Source: Gordonia lacunae
Lineage (GTDB): Bacteria; Actinomycetota; Actinomycetes; Mycobacteriales; Mycobacteriaceae
NCBI RefSeq assembly: GCF_002149015.1
Contig: NZ_NGFO01000007.1
Span: 142,407 to 206,406 of the forward strand
Direction: 5' to 3'
Length of the DNA: 64,000 nt
The notes under the pieces are model-generated. The model ran no database searches. It was not told the origin of the DNA and worked only from the letters and a program-made list of their open reading frames with translations. The position numbers and the translations under genes are program-made. Of the stretch, positions 8,432 through 17,727 are shown one piece after another (position 1 is the stretch's first letter; each line of letters begins with the position of its first letter).

Positions 8432-9549
8432 GCCGACGACGTGTCGTCATCGCCGGTCTCGGTGACTCCGGATTGCTGACCGCGATCCACCTCGCTGAGC
8501 ATGCCGATGTCGTGGGCATCTCGTCGAAGCCGGGACTGGTCAGCGGACAGGAACTCGGTCTTCGGATCAGCCGGCCCGACGCATGGGCGCGGGACTATCG
8601 GATCCCGTTCGGGCGCTTCCGCAAACTCGACGACATCCGGACCGTCCACGGCACGCTGACAACCGCCGATCTGGACAACCGCACCGTCACCGTCGTCGAC
8701 GCCGCCAGCTCCGAGACCATCGAGGGCTACGACGCGCTGGTCATCTCCACCGGGGTGCGGAACGGCTTCTGGCGACAACCCGGGTTCCAGTCCGCGGCCG
8801 ACATCGACGCCGACTTGCGTTCTGCGCACCAGCGATTCGCCGACGCCGGCGCCGTCGCCGTGATCGGTGGCGGTGCGGCGGCGGTGAGCGCCGCCGCCAA
8901 TCTGGCCGCCACGTGGCCGGACAAGCGGATCGACCTCTACCACCCCGGCGATCGTGCGCTGCCGCAGCATCATCCGCGGACCTGGGCCACGGTGCGTGCC
9001 CGGCTGCAACGGCTCGGGGTCCGTGTCCACGGCGGCCACCGCGCGGTCGTGCCCGACGGATTCAGCTGCGACGAGATCACCCCGGGCCCGGTCAGCTTCT
9101 CGACCGGCCAGCAGGCGGTGGAGGCCGATGCCGTGCTGTGGGCCATCGGCCGGGTCGCGCCGAACACGGACTGGCTTCCTCCGGACGTCCTCGACGCGTC
9201 GGGCTTCGTCCGTGTGTCGGCCGAACTACGGGTACCCGGCGTCGATTCCGTGTACGCCATCGGCGACGTCGCGGCGACCGACGATCTCCGCAGTTCGGCT
9301 CGCAATCGTGCCGATCGCCTGCTGGCACACAACATCCGCGCCGACCTCGGCGGGCGGCCCGACCGGGCGCGGCACTACGCTCCGCCGCGTCGGCGATGGG
9401 GTTCGGTGCTCGGCGTGCAGGCCGACGGTTTGCAGGTGTTCGCGCCGAACGGCCGCCCGTTCCGGTTCCCGGCGTGGTCGGTCGACACAATCCTGCAGCC
9501 GTGGATTGTCCGGCGCGGTATCTACGGCGGCATCCGGAAGCCGGGGTGA
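8428..9549 (+). CDS. NAD(P)/FAD-dependent oxidoreductase (NDH-2-like)
   Basis: 373 residues. N-terminal FAD dinucleotide fold VVIAGLGDSGLLTAIHLAEH, a second nucleotide fold VAVIGGGAAAVSAAANLA, and the FAD end motif SVYAIGDVAATD give the pyridine-nucleotide disulfide oxidoreductase fold, with no CxxxxC redox disulfide. It most resembles type II NADH dehydrogenase/AIF-like proteins. The GTG start overlaps the preceding stop by 4 bases. Confidence 0.85.
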   Translation: MSRRRVVIAGLGDSGLLTAIHLAEHADVVGISSKPGLVSGQELGLRISRPDAWARDYRIPFGRFRKLDDIRTVHGTLTTADLDNRTVTVVDAASSETIEGYDALVISTGVRNGFWRQPGFQSAADIDADLRSAHQRFADAGAVAVIGGGAAAVSAAANLAATWPDKRIDLYHPGDRALPQHHPRTWATVRARLQRLGVRVHGGHRAVVPDGFSCDEITPGPVSFSTGQQAVEADAVLWAIGRVAPNTDWLPPDVLDASGFVRVSAELRVPGVDSVYAIGDVAATDDLRSSARNRADRLLAHNIRADLGGRPDRARHYAPPRRRWGSVLGVQADGLQVFAPNGRPFRFPAWSVDTILQPWIVRRGIYGGIRKPG

Positions 9550-9601
9550 CCGTGCGGCTTTTCCCGGCGGGCACCGTGCCGGCCGCGCATAGACTCGGCG
9601 C

Positions 9602-10306
9602 ATGAGCAACGAACCGTTCTCGGCGAATCCATCCGGACACACCCCGACGCCGGGCGCGCCGGGACAGACGCCGTCGGGCGCGTACCCGCCGGAAAGCACA
9701 CCGCCGGCCACCTCGTATCCCGTCGAGACCCCGGGTGCGGTACCGCCGGATGGATCGACGACGACGGACGGGACACCGGTCAGGCCGACTGCGGGCGAAC
9801 GGGCGAACGCCGTCGTCAAGAAGGTGGTGATCGGGCTCGTCATCGCCGCGCTGCTCGTGGTCACGTACTTCATCCTCGAGGCGTTCCTGCCGCGCTGGTG
9901 GGCCGGTCAGATCGGACGACGGGTCGAGGGATCGTTCAGCCGCGGCATCGGCACCGGCCTCGTCCTCGGGATCGTCTGCACCTTCCTACCCGTGCTGTTC
10001 TTCACCCTGGCGTTCGTCAATCGCAGTCGGATGAAGAATGTCCCGACGATCATGTTCGCCGTTCTGGGCGTGATCGTCGCGATCCCCAATCTGCTCACGC
10101 TCACCGTGGTCGCCGGCGGTGGGAACGGCGCTCACGCCGGTGAACGCATCTTCGACGTCGATGCCCCGGGATTCCGGGCCGCCACGGCCTGGGGAGTCGT
10201 CATCGGCATCGTCCTGGCGGTCGGTGTCGGCTACTTCATCTGGCGATACCGACGCCGCGGCCGGCAGCTCCGAGAGATCAAGCATCCCGACACCGAAGGG
10301 CGATGA
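9602..10306 (+). CDS. Pro-rich membrane protein, unknown function
   Basis: 234 residues. Residues 1-65 are rich in Pro, Thr and Gly and probably disordered in the cytosol; four membrane segments follow (about 75-97, 118-140, 150-172, 195-217), with a basic tail WRYRRRGRQLREIK. It resembles the many small actinobacterial membrane proteins of unknown role. It precedes the crotonase gene by 4 bases and may be co-transcribed. Confidence 0.75.
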   Translation: MSNEPFSANPSGHTPTPGAPGQTPSGAYPPESTPPATSYPVETPGAVPPDGSTTTDGTPVRPTAGERANAVVKKVVIGLVIAALLVVTYFILEAFLPRWWAGQIGRRVEGSFSRGIGTGLVLGIVCTFLPVLFFTLAFVNRSRMKNVPTIMFAVLGVIVAIPNLLTLTVVAGGGNGAHAGERIFDVDAPGFRAATAWGVVIGIVLAVGVGYFIWRYRRRGRQLREIKHPDTEGR

Positions 10307-10310
10307 GTAG

Positions 10311-11111
10311 ATGACCGACCAGCGGATCGTCGTGGAGATCGACGATGCGGGTGTCGCCACCGCGACGCTCAACCGGGCCGACAAGCACAACGCACTCGAC
10401 CCCGCGATGTTCGACGCCCTCATCGACGTGACCGGCACCCTGGCCCAGGACAAACGCGTCCGGGCCGTGGTGGTGCACGGTGCGGGCAAGAGCTTCTGCT
10501 CCGGGCTCGACGTGTCGAGTCTGGGGAAGGGCGGCGGCGTGGACTCGCTGCTGGAACGCGAGCCCGGCGTGCTCGGCAACCACGCGCAGCGGGTGTCACT
10601 GGACTGGGGCCGGATCCCGGCGCCGGTGATCGCCGCCATCACCGGCAACTGCTTCGGTGGTGGCCTGCAGATCGCGCTGGGCGCCGACATCCGCTATTCG
10701 ACCCCCGACGCGCGCCTGTCCATCATGGAGGTCAAGTGGGGTCTGGTGCCGGACATGGGCATCACCCAGACGTTGCCGCGACTCGTGTCCGCCGATGTCG
10801 CAAAGGAACTGACGTTCACCGGTCGGATCGTCGACGGCAGCGAGGCCCATCGGCTCGGTCTGGTCACTCGTGTCGTGGACGACCCGCTCGCCGCCGCACT
10901 CGATCTCGCGCACGAGATCGCGTCGAAGTCACCGCACGCGGTCCGTGCCGCCAAACGTCTCTACGACGAGTCGTGGGCGGGCACCGACCCCGCTGCGGCG
11001 CTGATGCTGGAGAGCGAGCTCCAGGTTGCGCTGATGGGATCCCCGAATCAGATGGAGGCGGTCCACGCCGGGATGGCGCGACGCGACGCGCGCTTCGCCG
11101 ACCCGGAGTGA
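10311..11111 (+). CDS. crotonase / enoyl-CoA hydratase family protein
   Basis: 266 residues. The oxyanion-hole segments CSGLDVSSLG and ITGNCFGGGLQIALGADIRY, and a MEVKWGLVPDMGITQTLPRLV stretch, define the crotonase fold. The position usually held by the first catalytic Glu of true hydratases is occupied by other residues, so the reaction (hydration, isomerisation, hydrolysis) is uncertain. It faces an acyl-CoA ligase gene 19 bases away, which would supply CoA esters. Confidence 0.9.
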   Translation: MTDQRIVVEIDDAGVATATLNRADKHNALDPAMFDALIDVTGTLAQDKRVRAVVVHGAGKSFCSGLDVSSLGKGGGVDSLLEREPGVLGNHAQRVSLDWGRIPAPVIAAITGNCFGGGLQIALGADIRYSTPDARLSIMEVKWGLVPDMGITQTLPRLVSADVAKELTFTGRIVDGSEAHRLGLVTRVVDDPLAAALDLAHEIASKSPHAVRAAKRLYDESWAGTDPAAALMLESELQVALMGSPNQMEAVHAGMARRDARFADPE

Positions 11112-11130
11112 CCTGCCTCCCGGACGCCGG

Positions 11131-12735
11131 TCAGTTCGACAGGCCGGCGTCCTTGCTGCCGTAGGCCTCCCGCAACCGCGGCTTGACGACCTTGCCACCG
11201 GCATTGCGCGGCAGTTCGTCGATGATCACGAGGTCCTTCGGGTGCTTGAAGCGCGCGAGGTTCTCGTTCAGGTACGGTTCGAGCTCGGCCAGGGTGAGAT
11301 CCTCGACGCCCTCGGCCAGCACCACCACCGCAACCGGCACCTCGCCCCACTTCTCGTGTGCGCGACCGATGATCGCCGCCTCGCTGACACTCGGGTGTCC
11401 GTACAGGACGTTCTCGACCTCCGCGCAGTAGATGTTCTCGCCGCCCGAGATGATCATGTCCTTGGCGCGGTCGACGACGAAGAGAAACCCCTCCTCGTCC
11501 TGGCGCACCAGGTCGCCCGAGTGGAACCAGCCGCCGCGGAAGGCTTCCGCGGTTGCTTCCGGCTTGTTCCAGTAGCCCTTCATCATGTTGGGACCGCGGT
11601 AGACGATCTCGCCGACCTCACCGGGTTTGACGTCGTTCATCAGCGGGTCGACGATGCGCGCGGTGACCGCCGGGACGACCTTGCCGATGGAGCCGAGTTT
11701 GCGCAGCGCGTCCTTGCCCTCCAGGATCGTGGTCACCGGTGACATCTCGGTCTGACCGAACGCGGTCATGTTCGCGGCGTCGGGGAAGGACTCGTTCATC
11801 GCGTTCAGCACGGTGTCCGACGCGGGCGCCGCACCCCAGCTCATGGTCCGCAGCTTGAGCTTCCGGGGCTTGGCCTTTTGCGCCGCGCACACCGCCTGCC
11901 ACTGGGCCGGCACCATGAACACCGAGGTGACGCCCTCTCGTTCGAGGGTGTCGAGCATGGTGTCGGGGTCGAATGCGCCGAGCGGATGCAGGACGGCGCG
12001 TACACCGCGGTAGAAGATCGGTGCGAAGCCGCCGATCCCGGCGATGTGGAACAGCGGCGGGACGATCGAGGCGACATCGTCGGACTGGCCCGCGGTCGTG
12101 GCGATCGTCGTCACCGCCTGCGCCTGGAAGTTCTGGTGGGTGAGCATGGCGCCCTTGGGTTTCCCGGTCGTGCCCGATGTGTACATGATGGCGGCCACGG
12201 TGTCCTCGGGAACGTCGACCTCCGGCAGGTCCGACGCGTCCTCGGCGAGGAGGGATTCGAAGTCGAGGTGAGCATCGTTGTCGCTGCCGTCGACGACGAT
12301 GACGGTGTCGATCTGGCCGGTCGACGCACTGACCGCGTCGGCGATCGGGGCAAGCAGGGTCTCGGTGACGACGACCTTGGCCCCGCTGTCGGTGACCAGG
12401 TAGGCGACCTCGGCGGGACTCATCCGGATGTTCACCGGAACCGGGATGGCGCCGATGAGCGTCGCCCCGAGGATCGCCTCGACGTACTCCGTTCGATTGA
12501 GCAAGGCCATCAGAACTCGATCACCGAACTGAACACCCCGACGGTGGAGTGCGGCGCCGAAGGCGCGCGAGCGGTCGTCGAGGTCCTTCCAGGTCGTGTG
12601 TCGGTCGAGGTAGGTGATCGCGGTCTTGTCCGGGGTCATCATCGCGTGCCGACGAACCTGGTTGTTCCAGTGATTGCGTCGCGAGCGGTACGGCTCGGTG
12701 GTCAGGTTGCTGGTGACCTCGGCACTTGCAGTCAT
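11131..12735 (-). CDS. acyl-CoA ligase (AMP-forming, FadD-like)
   Basis: 534 residues. The AMP-binding P-loop YTSGTTGKPKGAMLTH, the adenine motif and YRGPNMMKGYWN, the FHSGDLVRQDEEGFLFVVDRAKDMIISGGENIY hinge region, and the catalytic Lys in PRNAGGKVVKPRLRE near the C-terminus are all present, so it should be active. GGGAGG lies upstream of the ATG. It activates a fatty or aromatic acid with ATP and CoA; chain length cannot be told. Convergent with the crotonase gene. Confidence 0.92.
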   Translation of the reverse strand: MTASAEVTSNLTTEPYRSRRNHWNNQVRRHAMMTPDKTAITYLDRHTTWKDLDDRSRAFGAALHRRGVQFGDRVLMALLNRTEYVEAILGATLIGAIPVPVNIRMSPAEVAYLVTDSGAKVVVTETLLAPIADAVSASTGQIDTVIVVDGSDNDAHLDFESLLAEDASDLPEVDVPEDTVAAIMYTSGTTGKPKGAMLTHQNFQAQAVTTIATTAGQSDDVASIVPPLFHIAGIGGFAPIFYRGVRAVLHPLGAFDPDTMLDTLEREGVTSVFMVPAQWQAVCAAQKAKPRKLKLRTMSWGAAPASDTVLNAMNESFPDAANMTAFGQTEMSPVTTILEGKDALRKLGSIGKVVPAVTARIVDPLMNDVKPGEVGEIVYRGPNMMKGYWNKPEATAEAFRGGWFHSGDLVRQDEEGFLFVVDRAKDMIISGGENIYCAEVENVLYGHPSVSEAAIIGRAHEKWGEVPVAVVVLAEGVEDLTLAELEPYLNENLARFKHPKDLVIIDELPRNAGGKVVKPRLREAYGSKDAGLSN

Positions 12736-12951
12736 GACTGCCTCCCATTCGTCGAGCGGACTCGACCCGTTGTGATCGCCCTCGTCGAGGGTTCGGCACT
12801 GTTGTGTCCCGTGTCACACATTAGGTCGTCCGCGTTGCCAGATTCAGGCATTCCCGCCGTTTGCTGGGTACCTCGGGCATTTCAGGGGCAGCATGCGGAC
12901 TCGTTGTCTCCGCGAGCCGTGGCCGGACGTGTGCGGTCCGGACGAAAACCC

Positions 12952-13056
12952 GTCGACTGGGCGTCTCTTTCCGTCGACTGGGCGCCGATTCTCGTCGACC
13001 GTGCGCCGATTCTCGTTGACTGTGCACCGATCTGTGTCGACTGTGCGTCGATCTCC
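12952..13056. repeat. degenerate tandem repeat, 21 bp x 5
   Basis: Five units of 21 bases, each starting GTCGACTGGGC or a close variant, lie in the 416-base gap between the acyl-CoA ligase and the sigma factor gene. The gap has no convincing gene; the period of seven codons makes all frames look open but composition is unlike a protein. Confidence 0.8.
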
Positions 13057-13151
13057 GTCGTATCAGCGAAGGGAGAAGCGTCCGCCGGTCCGTCGTGATT
13101 CCGCGACCTTCCATCCTTCCGATGACAACGGCCCCGGGCTCGCGACGGTCG

Positions 13152-14387
13152 CTACGCGAACTCACCCGCGCGACGTCGCAGATACTCCCGCGCGCGCTCG
13201 TCACTCGTGAGCGCAGCGGCCCGCGCGAAGTGCTCACGCGCCGCGTCGCTCTGGCCGGCTCGCACGAGCAGATCCGCCTTCGCCGCATGGAACGGCGCGA
13301 AATCCACGGCATCACTGCCCAACCCGTCGAGAAGTGCGAGTCCGTCGCCGGGAGAACTCGCCCGCCCCAGGATCGCAGCGTGAGCAACCCGCGCACCGAG
13401 CGTCGGTGCAACCGCGACGAGCGCAGACGACAGTGCTGACAGTGCGGCCCAGTCCACGACACCGGTTCGAGCCCGGTCCGCGTGGACGGACTGCATCGCC
13501 GCTTCGAGCTGGAAGCGGCCGTGTGGTCGACCGAACGATGAGGCTCGCCGAAGCATCGCCTCCCCGTCCCGGATGAGCGCCGCATCCCAGGTGGCGGGAT
13601 CCTGCTCCGCCAGCGGAACAAAGGGGCCGTCGCGGCCGGACGCCCGCGACAACGACAGGGCGATCAGCGCGGCCAGACCCCAGGCCTCCGGCTCGTCGAG
13701 CAGCGAGGCGAGCGTGACGGCCAGGTGGAGCGACTCCCCCGCCATCGACTCGACGAGGTCGGGGTCGGCGCCATCCGCGTCGCTCCACGCGATGGCGAAG
13801 CAGCCGTAGACGGCCTCCAGGACGGCGGGCAGGCGTTCCGGCATGGCGGCACGATCGGGAACGACGAACGGTATCCGCGCCGCGCGGATACGACGCTTCG
13901 CTCGTACCAGACGCTGCGACATCGTCGCGGGCGCGACCACGAATGCCGCTGCGATCTCCGCCGCCTCGAAGCCGAGTACCGCCTGCATCATCAGCGGGGT
14001 GCGGGCGGCTGCGTCGATGGCGGGGTGAGCACAGGTGAACAGCAACTCCAGCCGCTTGTCGGGGATGGCATCGGGGTCCACATCGTCGAAGGTGGTCACA
14101 GCGTGTGCTCCAGGAGACGGCGTGCTGTCGAGGGGCGTCGACGTGCGGTGTGCCGCCGACTTCCAGACGTCGCGCTGCTGGTTACGCGCAACGGTGAGCA
14201 ACCATCCCTCCGGGTTCGCCGGCACCCCCTCGGACGACCACGTGACCAGTGCCCGTTCCAAGGCGGTGGCCAGTGCGTCCTCGGCGAGAGTCAGATCCCC
14301 CGACGCTGCGGCGAGAAGCGCCACCAACCGCCAATACGACTCGCGGGCTGCGTGTTCGGCGGTGGTGTGCGCGTCTCGTCGGGTCAT
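13152..14387 (-). CDS. ECF RNA polymerase sigma factor with DUF6596 (ECF42-like)
   Basis: 411 residues. Sigma-2 region about 10-80 (LTLAEDALATALERALVTW ... PEGWLLTVARNQQRD), sigma-4 region about 115-175 with AEIAAAFVVAPATMSQRLVRAKRR as the DNA-binding helix, then the long C-terminal DUF6596/TPR-like extension typical of ECF42. Such factors have no anti-sigma factor and are encoded with a DGPF/YCII protein, as here. Start at 14387 (MTRRDAHT) overlaps the expected stop of that partner by 4 bases. Confidence 0.92.
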   Translation of the reverse strand: MTRRDAHTTAEHAARESYWRLVALLAAASGDLTLAEDALATALERALVTWSSEGVPANPEGWLLTVARNQQRDVWKSAAHRTSTPLDSTPSPGAHAVTTFDDVDPDAIPDKRLELLFTCAHPAIDAAARTPLMMQAVLGFEAAEIAAAFVVAPATMSQRLVRAKRRIRAARIPFVVPDRAAMPERLPAVLEAVYGCFAIAWSDADGADPDLVESMAGESLHLAVTLASLLDEPEAWGLAALIALSLSRASGRDGPFVPLAEQDPATWDAALIRDGEAMLRRASSFGRPHGRFQLEAAMQSVHADRARTGVVDWAALSALSSALVAVAPTLGARVAHAAILGRASSPGDGLALLDGLGSDAVDFAPFHAAKADLLVRAGQSDAAREHFARAAALTSDERAREYLRRRAGEFA

Positions 14388-14760
14388 GCGTTGGGCGTCC
14401 AGGCGCCGTCGACGGTGTAGGTCGCGCCGGGCCTGATCTCGACCACTCCCCACTCGATCGGCGGTGCCTGACGACCCACTCGATGGCGGCGTCGAGGTCG
14501 TCGACGTCGATGACGACGGTCCCGCCGAGCTGTTCCTTGGTGTCGGCGAACGGACCGTCTTGGACCACCAGCCGACCGTCGACCTTGCGCAGCGTCGTCG
14601 TCACATCCGAGTGCTGCAGGACCTCTGCGCTCACGAGCACGCCGGCGTCCTGGAGCGCGGTGGTGTAGGCGGCGAACGCCGCTTGCCCCTGTGCGATGGC
14701 CTCGTCACCGAGGGTCGACGCGTCCATCTCCGGGTAGTGCAGCAGCAGCGAGTAATGCAT
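14384..14760 (-). pseudogene. YCII/DGPF-domain protein with a one-base frameshift
   Basis: The start MHYSLLLHYPEMD and the motif VVQDGPFADTKEQLGG identify the DGPF (YCII-like) partner of ECF42 sigma factors. In the first frame the protein runs into Arg/Pro-rich nonsense after AAIEWVVRH (near 14470). Restoring one base there gives IEWGVVEIRPGATYTVDGAW and a stop at 14384-14386 that overlaps the sigma factor ATG by 4 bases. The intact form would be 125 residues. Either the gene is broken or a base was lost in sequencing or assembly. Confidence 0.75.
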
Positions 14761-14897
14761 GATCTGGCCTCTCGTCCAGCGGGCCGCTCGTCGGTCCGTG
14801 TGCAGTGATGACGAGCATGCCGAGCGCCGTTCGACACATTCGGCACATCGTTTTTCGATTACCGCTGCCCCATATCCGAAACAAGCGCATAACCCCT

Positions 14898-14998
14898 GCT
14901 CCCCGAGGTGCGAGGAGCGCAAGCGACGAGCCACGAAGGGCCCGGCGAGACACGTTGCCACACCCTTCGTGGCTCGCTTCGCTCGCACCTCAGGGAGC
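14898..14998. repeat. palindromic intergenic element
   Basis: Left arm 14898-14940 (GCTCCCCGAGGTGCGAGGAGC ...CACGAAGGG) pairs with right arm 14963-14998 (CCCTTCGTGGCTCG ... CACCTCAGGGAGC). Extra half-elements (CTGAGGAGGCCCGGAGC) continue to about 15150. The gap 14761-15147 has no gene. Confidence 0.8.
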
Positions 14999-15147
14999 AT
15001 TCTTTTGGGACGTTCACGAGGGTTTTCTTCATTCGTCCACGACGGCCAGGCCGCAGATACTGAGGAGGCCCGGAGCGTGCGGAGGGTCGTGTGCCCCCGG
15101 GTCCCTGAGGAGGCCCGGAGCTTGCGGAGGGCCGTCACGAAGGGTCG

Positions 15148-15648
15148 TCACGATCGGCCGCCGAGGCGGTCGGCGCGGACCGCCGCGTCGGGCCACATCG
15201 CCGGACACGGCAGGCCGGGTGCGGTGGCGACTTCGAAGTGCCACCACTCGTTGGCGAACGTCCGGCACAGGCCCCAGCGGTTCCCGGTGCGTTCGAGCCA
15301 GGCGGCACCTTCTCGGGGGCCGACGTCGATGGCCTGGCCGCGTACATGCGGCGATTGCTCTGCCGGCAGGACCCAGCGCCGGGCGGCTTGCGGGCTGCCG
15401 TAGGTCGCGATCGCGTCTCGCCATAGCCGGCGCTGCTCGGCGTCTGTTCGCTTTCCGGATGTGATCCACAACGGAACCCCCTGCGCGCGAGCGGTGTTCG
15501 ACGCCTGCTGGTACGCCGTCGCCAGAACAGGATCGAGGCCGGCGGTCGGCGGTGCGGCATCAGCCGGCGGGGCACCGAGTCCTGAGATCAGCAGTGCGCC
15601 GAAGACAGCGATGCAGATGCCGACGACTCGGTGCGCAATGACGTCCAT
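15148..15648 (-). CDS. M15 family D-Ala-D-Ala carboxypeptidase (VanY-like), secreted
   Basis: 166 residues from 15648 (MDVIAHRVV, GAGG upstream; an alternative ATG is at 15657). A signal peptide covers about 1-32 ending GAPPADAAP. Zinc motifs SPHVRGQAIDVG and the final NEWWHFEV are those of VanY/M15 peptidases, so the catalytic site is complete. It would trim the stem peptide of peptidoglycan outside the membrane. It stands alone. Confidence 0.88.
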   Translation of the reverse strand: MDVIAHRVVGICIAVFGALLISGLGAPPADAAPPTAGLDPVLATAYQQASNTARAQGVPLWITSGKRTDAEQRRLWRDAIATYGSPQAARRWVLPAEQSPHVRGQAIDVGPREGAAWLERTGNRWGLCRTFANEWWHFEVATAPGLPCPAMWPDAAVRADRLGGRS

Positions 15649-15760
15649 GAACCTCATGACCGCAGTAAACCGTACGACCGACGCCTCTCGCATCGGACCG
15701 TCGGAGCCACTACCGTTTTATGTGGGTGGGCCGCGTGCGAGCCTGTGGAGGGTCGGAACA

Positions 15761-16930
15761 ATGAAAAAGCGTCTGGTGGTCTGTTGCGACGGCACATGGA
15801 AGTCGTCGAAGGATCCGCGAATTTCGAATGTCGAGAAGATCGCCCGAGCCGTCACCACCGACGCCGACGACGGCGCGGTGCAACTGGTCCACTACGTGAA
15901 CGGCGTGGGGACCGGCTCCGGCTGGTCGGACCGCCTCATCGGCGGGGCGTTCGGGCGAGGACTCGACGCCAACCTGATCGACGCATACCGTTTCCTCGCC
16001 CTGAACCATGAGCCCGGTGATGAGATCTTCGTCTTCGGATTCAGCCGCGGCGCATACACCGCGCGGAGTCTCGCCGGAATGATCTGGCACATCGGCCTGG
16101 TCACGCCGCTCGAGCTGGCCCGCCATCCGATGGAGAACCTGTTCGAGACGGTCCTGCGGTGTTACCGGATGAAGCCGACGGACCGGCCGGCGCACACTCC
16201 GGGTACCCAGGTTCCGGTCAAGTTCATCGGGGTCTTCGACACCGTCGGTGCGCTGGGAGTCCCCGGCATCACCCGCGTCAAGCACAAGTTCCACGATGTG
16301 ACGCTCGGCAAGAACGTCTCGATCGCTCGGCAGGCTCTTGCCATCGACGAACGGCGCCTCACGTTCGACCCCTGCGTGTGGGAGGTCAAGAAAGAGGACG
16401 AAGGCAAGATCGATGTCAAGCAGGTGTGGTTCGAGGGCGTTCACTCCGACATCGGCGGTGGTCTGGCGATCGCCGAACCCTCGGAGCTGAGTCTCTCCTG
16501 GATGGTGCGCGAGGCGGCGCTCGCCGGCTTGCAGTTCTCGTACGACCGCTTCACCCCGATCCGCTACCCCATCGACCTGTCGGACCGGAAGTACGCCACG
16601 AACAAGTCGATGAACGCCGCGTACGGCATCGTCAATGCCTTCAAGATCGCGTTCGGATCGCTCCGTGTGCGCGGCACGACCGTTCGTCACCGCGGGCAGT
16701 CGCGACGGCTCGAGGTGGAGAACGACAAGGCGACCCCGTTACTCATCGCCGCGCCCGCTCTGAGCCGGTGGAGCGACGACGTCGGGTCTCGAAAGGCGAG
16801 GGCGAAGAACATCGGCGAGTGGACAACACTCGTCGACCGGTCGACGGTGAAACTGCCGAACCGCGTGATCGAAATCCCTCCGCTCGAAGCGCCGGTCACC
16901 GCTCCGTCGCCGCTCACGACCCGGCAGTGA
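15761..16930 (+). CDS. DUF2235 phospholipase-like alpha/beta hydrolase
   Basis: 389 residues; GGAGG precedes the ATG by about 9 bases. KKRLVVCCDGTWKSS at the N-terminus, the nucleophile elbow FGFSRGAYTARSLAG and WFEGVHSDIGGG are the DUF2235 blocks shared with Tle1-type phospholipase effectors of type VI secretion. There is no secretion system or immunity gene nearby and no signal peptide, so it is more likely a housekeeping or stress hydrolase. Substrate unknown. Confidence 0.88.
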   Translation: MKKRLVVCCDGTWKSSKDPRISNVEKIARAVTTDADDGAVQLVHYVNGVGTGSGWSDRLIGGAFGRGLDANLIDAYRFLALNHEPGDEIFVFGFSRGAYTARSLAGMIWHIGLVTPLELARHPMENLFETVLRCYRMKPTDRPAHTPGTQVPVKFIGVFDTVGALGVPGITRVKHKFHDVTLGKNVSIARQALAIDERRLTFDPCVWEVKKEDEGKIDVKQVWFEGVHSDIGGGLAIAEPSELSLSWMVREAALAGLQFSYDRFTPIRYPIDLSDRKYATNKSMNAAYGIVNAFKIAFGSLRVRGTTVRHRGQSRRLEVENDKATPLLIAAPALSRWSDDVGSRKARAKNIGEWTTLVDRSTVKLPNRVIEIPPLEAPVTAPSPLTTRQ

Positions 16931-17335
16931 TCACTGCGACGCAGCGTCTTTCACCGCTGCGATCTGGATCAGGTTGCCACACGTGTCGTCGAACACCGCG
17001 ACCACGGCGGTGCCGACGTCGGTGGGCTCTTGCGTGAACTCAACGCCGAGTCCGCGCAACCGCTCGTACTCCGCCTGGACGTCGTCGACACCGAACTGCG
17101 CCAACGGGATCCCGTCTTCGATGAGCGCGTCCCGGTAGGGCTTGACCGCGGGATGCCCGGCCGGTTCGAGGAGCAACTCGGTTCCCTCCGGCTCCTCCGG
17201 CGAGACGACGGTGAGCCACCACGTGTTCTCCCCCAGCGGGATGTCGTGTCCCGTGACGAAACCGAGTGTCTCCGTGTAGAACTGATGCGCCTTGCGCTGG
17301 TCGTCGACGAAGACGGACATCATGTTGAGCTTCAT
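16931..17335 (-). CDS. VOC family protein (glyoxalase/bleomycin-resistance fold)
   Basis: 134 residues from 17335 (MKLNMMSVFVDDQRKAHQFYTETLGF). Two beta-alpha-beta-beta-beta modules and the closing DTCGNLIQIAAV are typical of the PhnB/glyoxalase-like VOC set. The ATG overlaps the stop of the ArsR gene by 4 bases, a pairing often seen for proteins that act on or bind small toxic molecules. Ends directly against the convergent hydrolase gene. Confidence 0.88.
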   Translation of the reverse strand: MKLNMMSVFVDDQRKAHQFYTETLGFVTGHDIPLGENTWWLTVVSPEEPEGTELLLEPAGHPAVKPYRDALIEDGIPLAQFGVDDVQAEYERLRGLGVEFTQEPTDVGTAVVAVFDDTCGNLIQIAAVKDAASQ

Positions 17336-17616
17336 GGCGGGCCCTTCCGTGGATGAAGCCACCGTTCGGTGATCTCGCCGAGCGGTGCGGGGTCGAAGTA
17401 GTGGAATTTGGAGCGTCCACGCTTGTCGGTGTGGACGAGGCCGGCCGACTCCAGGACACCCAGATGCTGCGAGATCGCCTGTCGGCTCAGGTTCAACCCA
17501 CGCCGAGACGTGAGACGACCGCAGATCTCGAACAACGTCTGACCGTCCCGCTCGACCAGCTCGTCGAGGATTGCCCGCCTCGTCGAGTCATCGAGCGCAT
17601 GGAACACATCGGCCAC
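17332..17616 (-). CDS. ArsR-family transcriptional regulator
   Basis: 94 residues from the GTG at 17616 (VADVFHALDDSTRRAIL); a longer form from an ATG at 17646 is possible but would run through the palindromic operator-like site. The winged helix RGLNLSRQAISQHLGVLESAGLV is clear. No metal-binding CxC in the recognition helix, so it belongs to the SdpR-like set found next to VOC or SRPBCC genes. It probably represses its own two-gene operon. Confidence 0.88.
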   Translation of the reverse strand: MADVFHALDDSTRRAILDELVERDGQTLFEICGRLTSRRGLNLSRQAISQHLGVLESAGLVHTDKRGRSKFHYFDPAPLGEITERWLHPRKGPP

Positions 17617-17628
17617 ACCTGACAATAG

Positions 17629-17644
17629 GCAAGTGACCACTTGC
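17629..17644 (-). promoter_or_regulatory. inverted repeat, probable ArsR operator
   Basis: GCAAGTGACCACTTGC: perfect 7-base arms around a 2-base centre, 12 bases upstream of the preferred ArsR start. ArsR dimers bind such short dyads at their own promoters; the assignment rests on position. Confidence 0.6.
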
Positions 17645-17727
17645 ATGTCAACGGCTGCCGCCGCGCTCGCCATTGCTCCCCGAGCCGGAAGAGTGACCCC
17701 CACCGCTCCCTGCGGTGTCCACCCCTT

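Noticed and set aside
11878..13098. 406-codon frame on the plus strand across the acyl-CoA ligase
   Set aside because: It is the mirror of a clear acyl-CoA ligase and its end is made of the 21-bp repeats.
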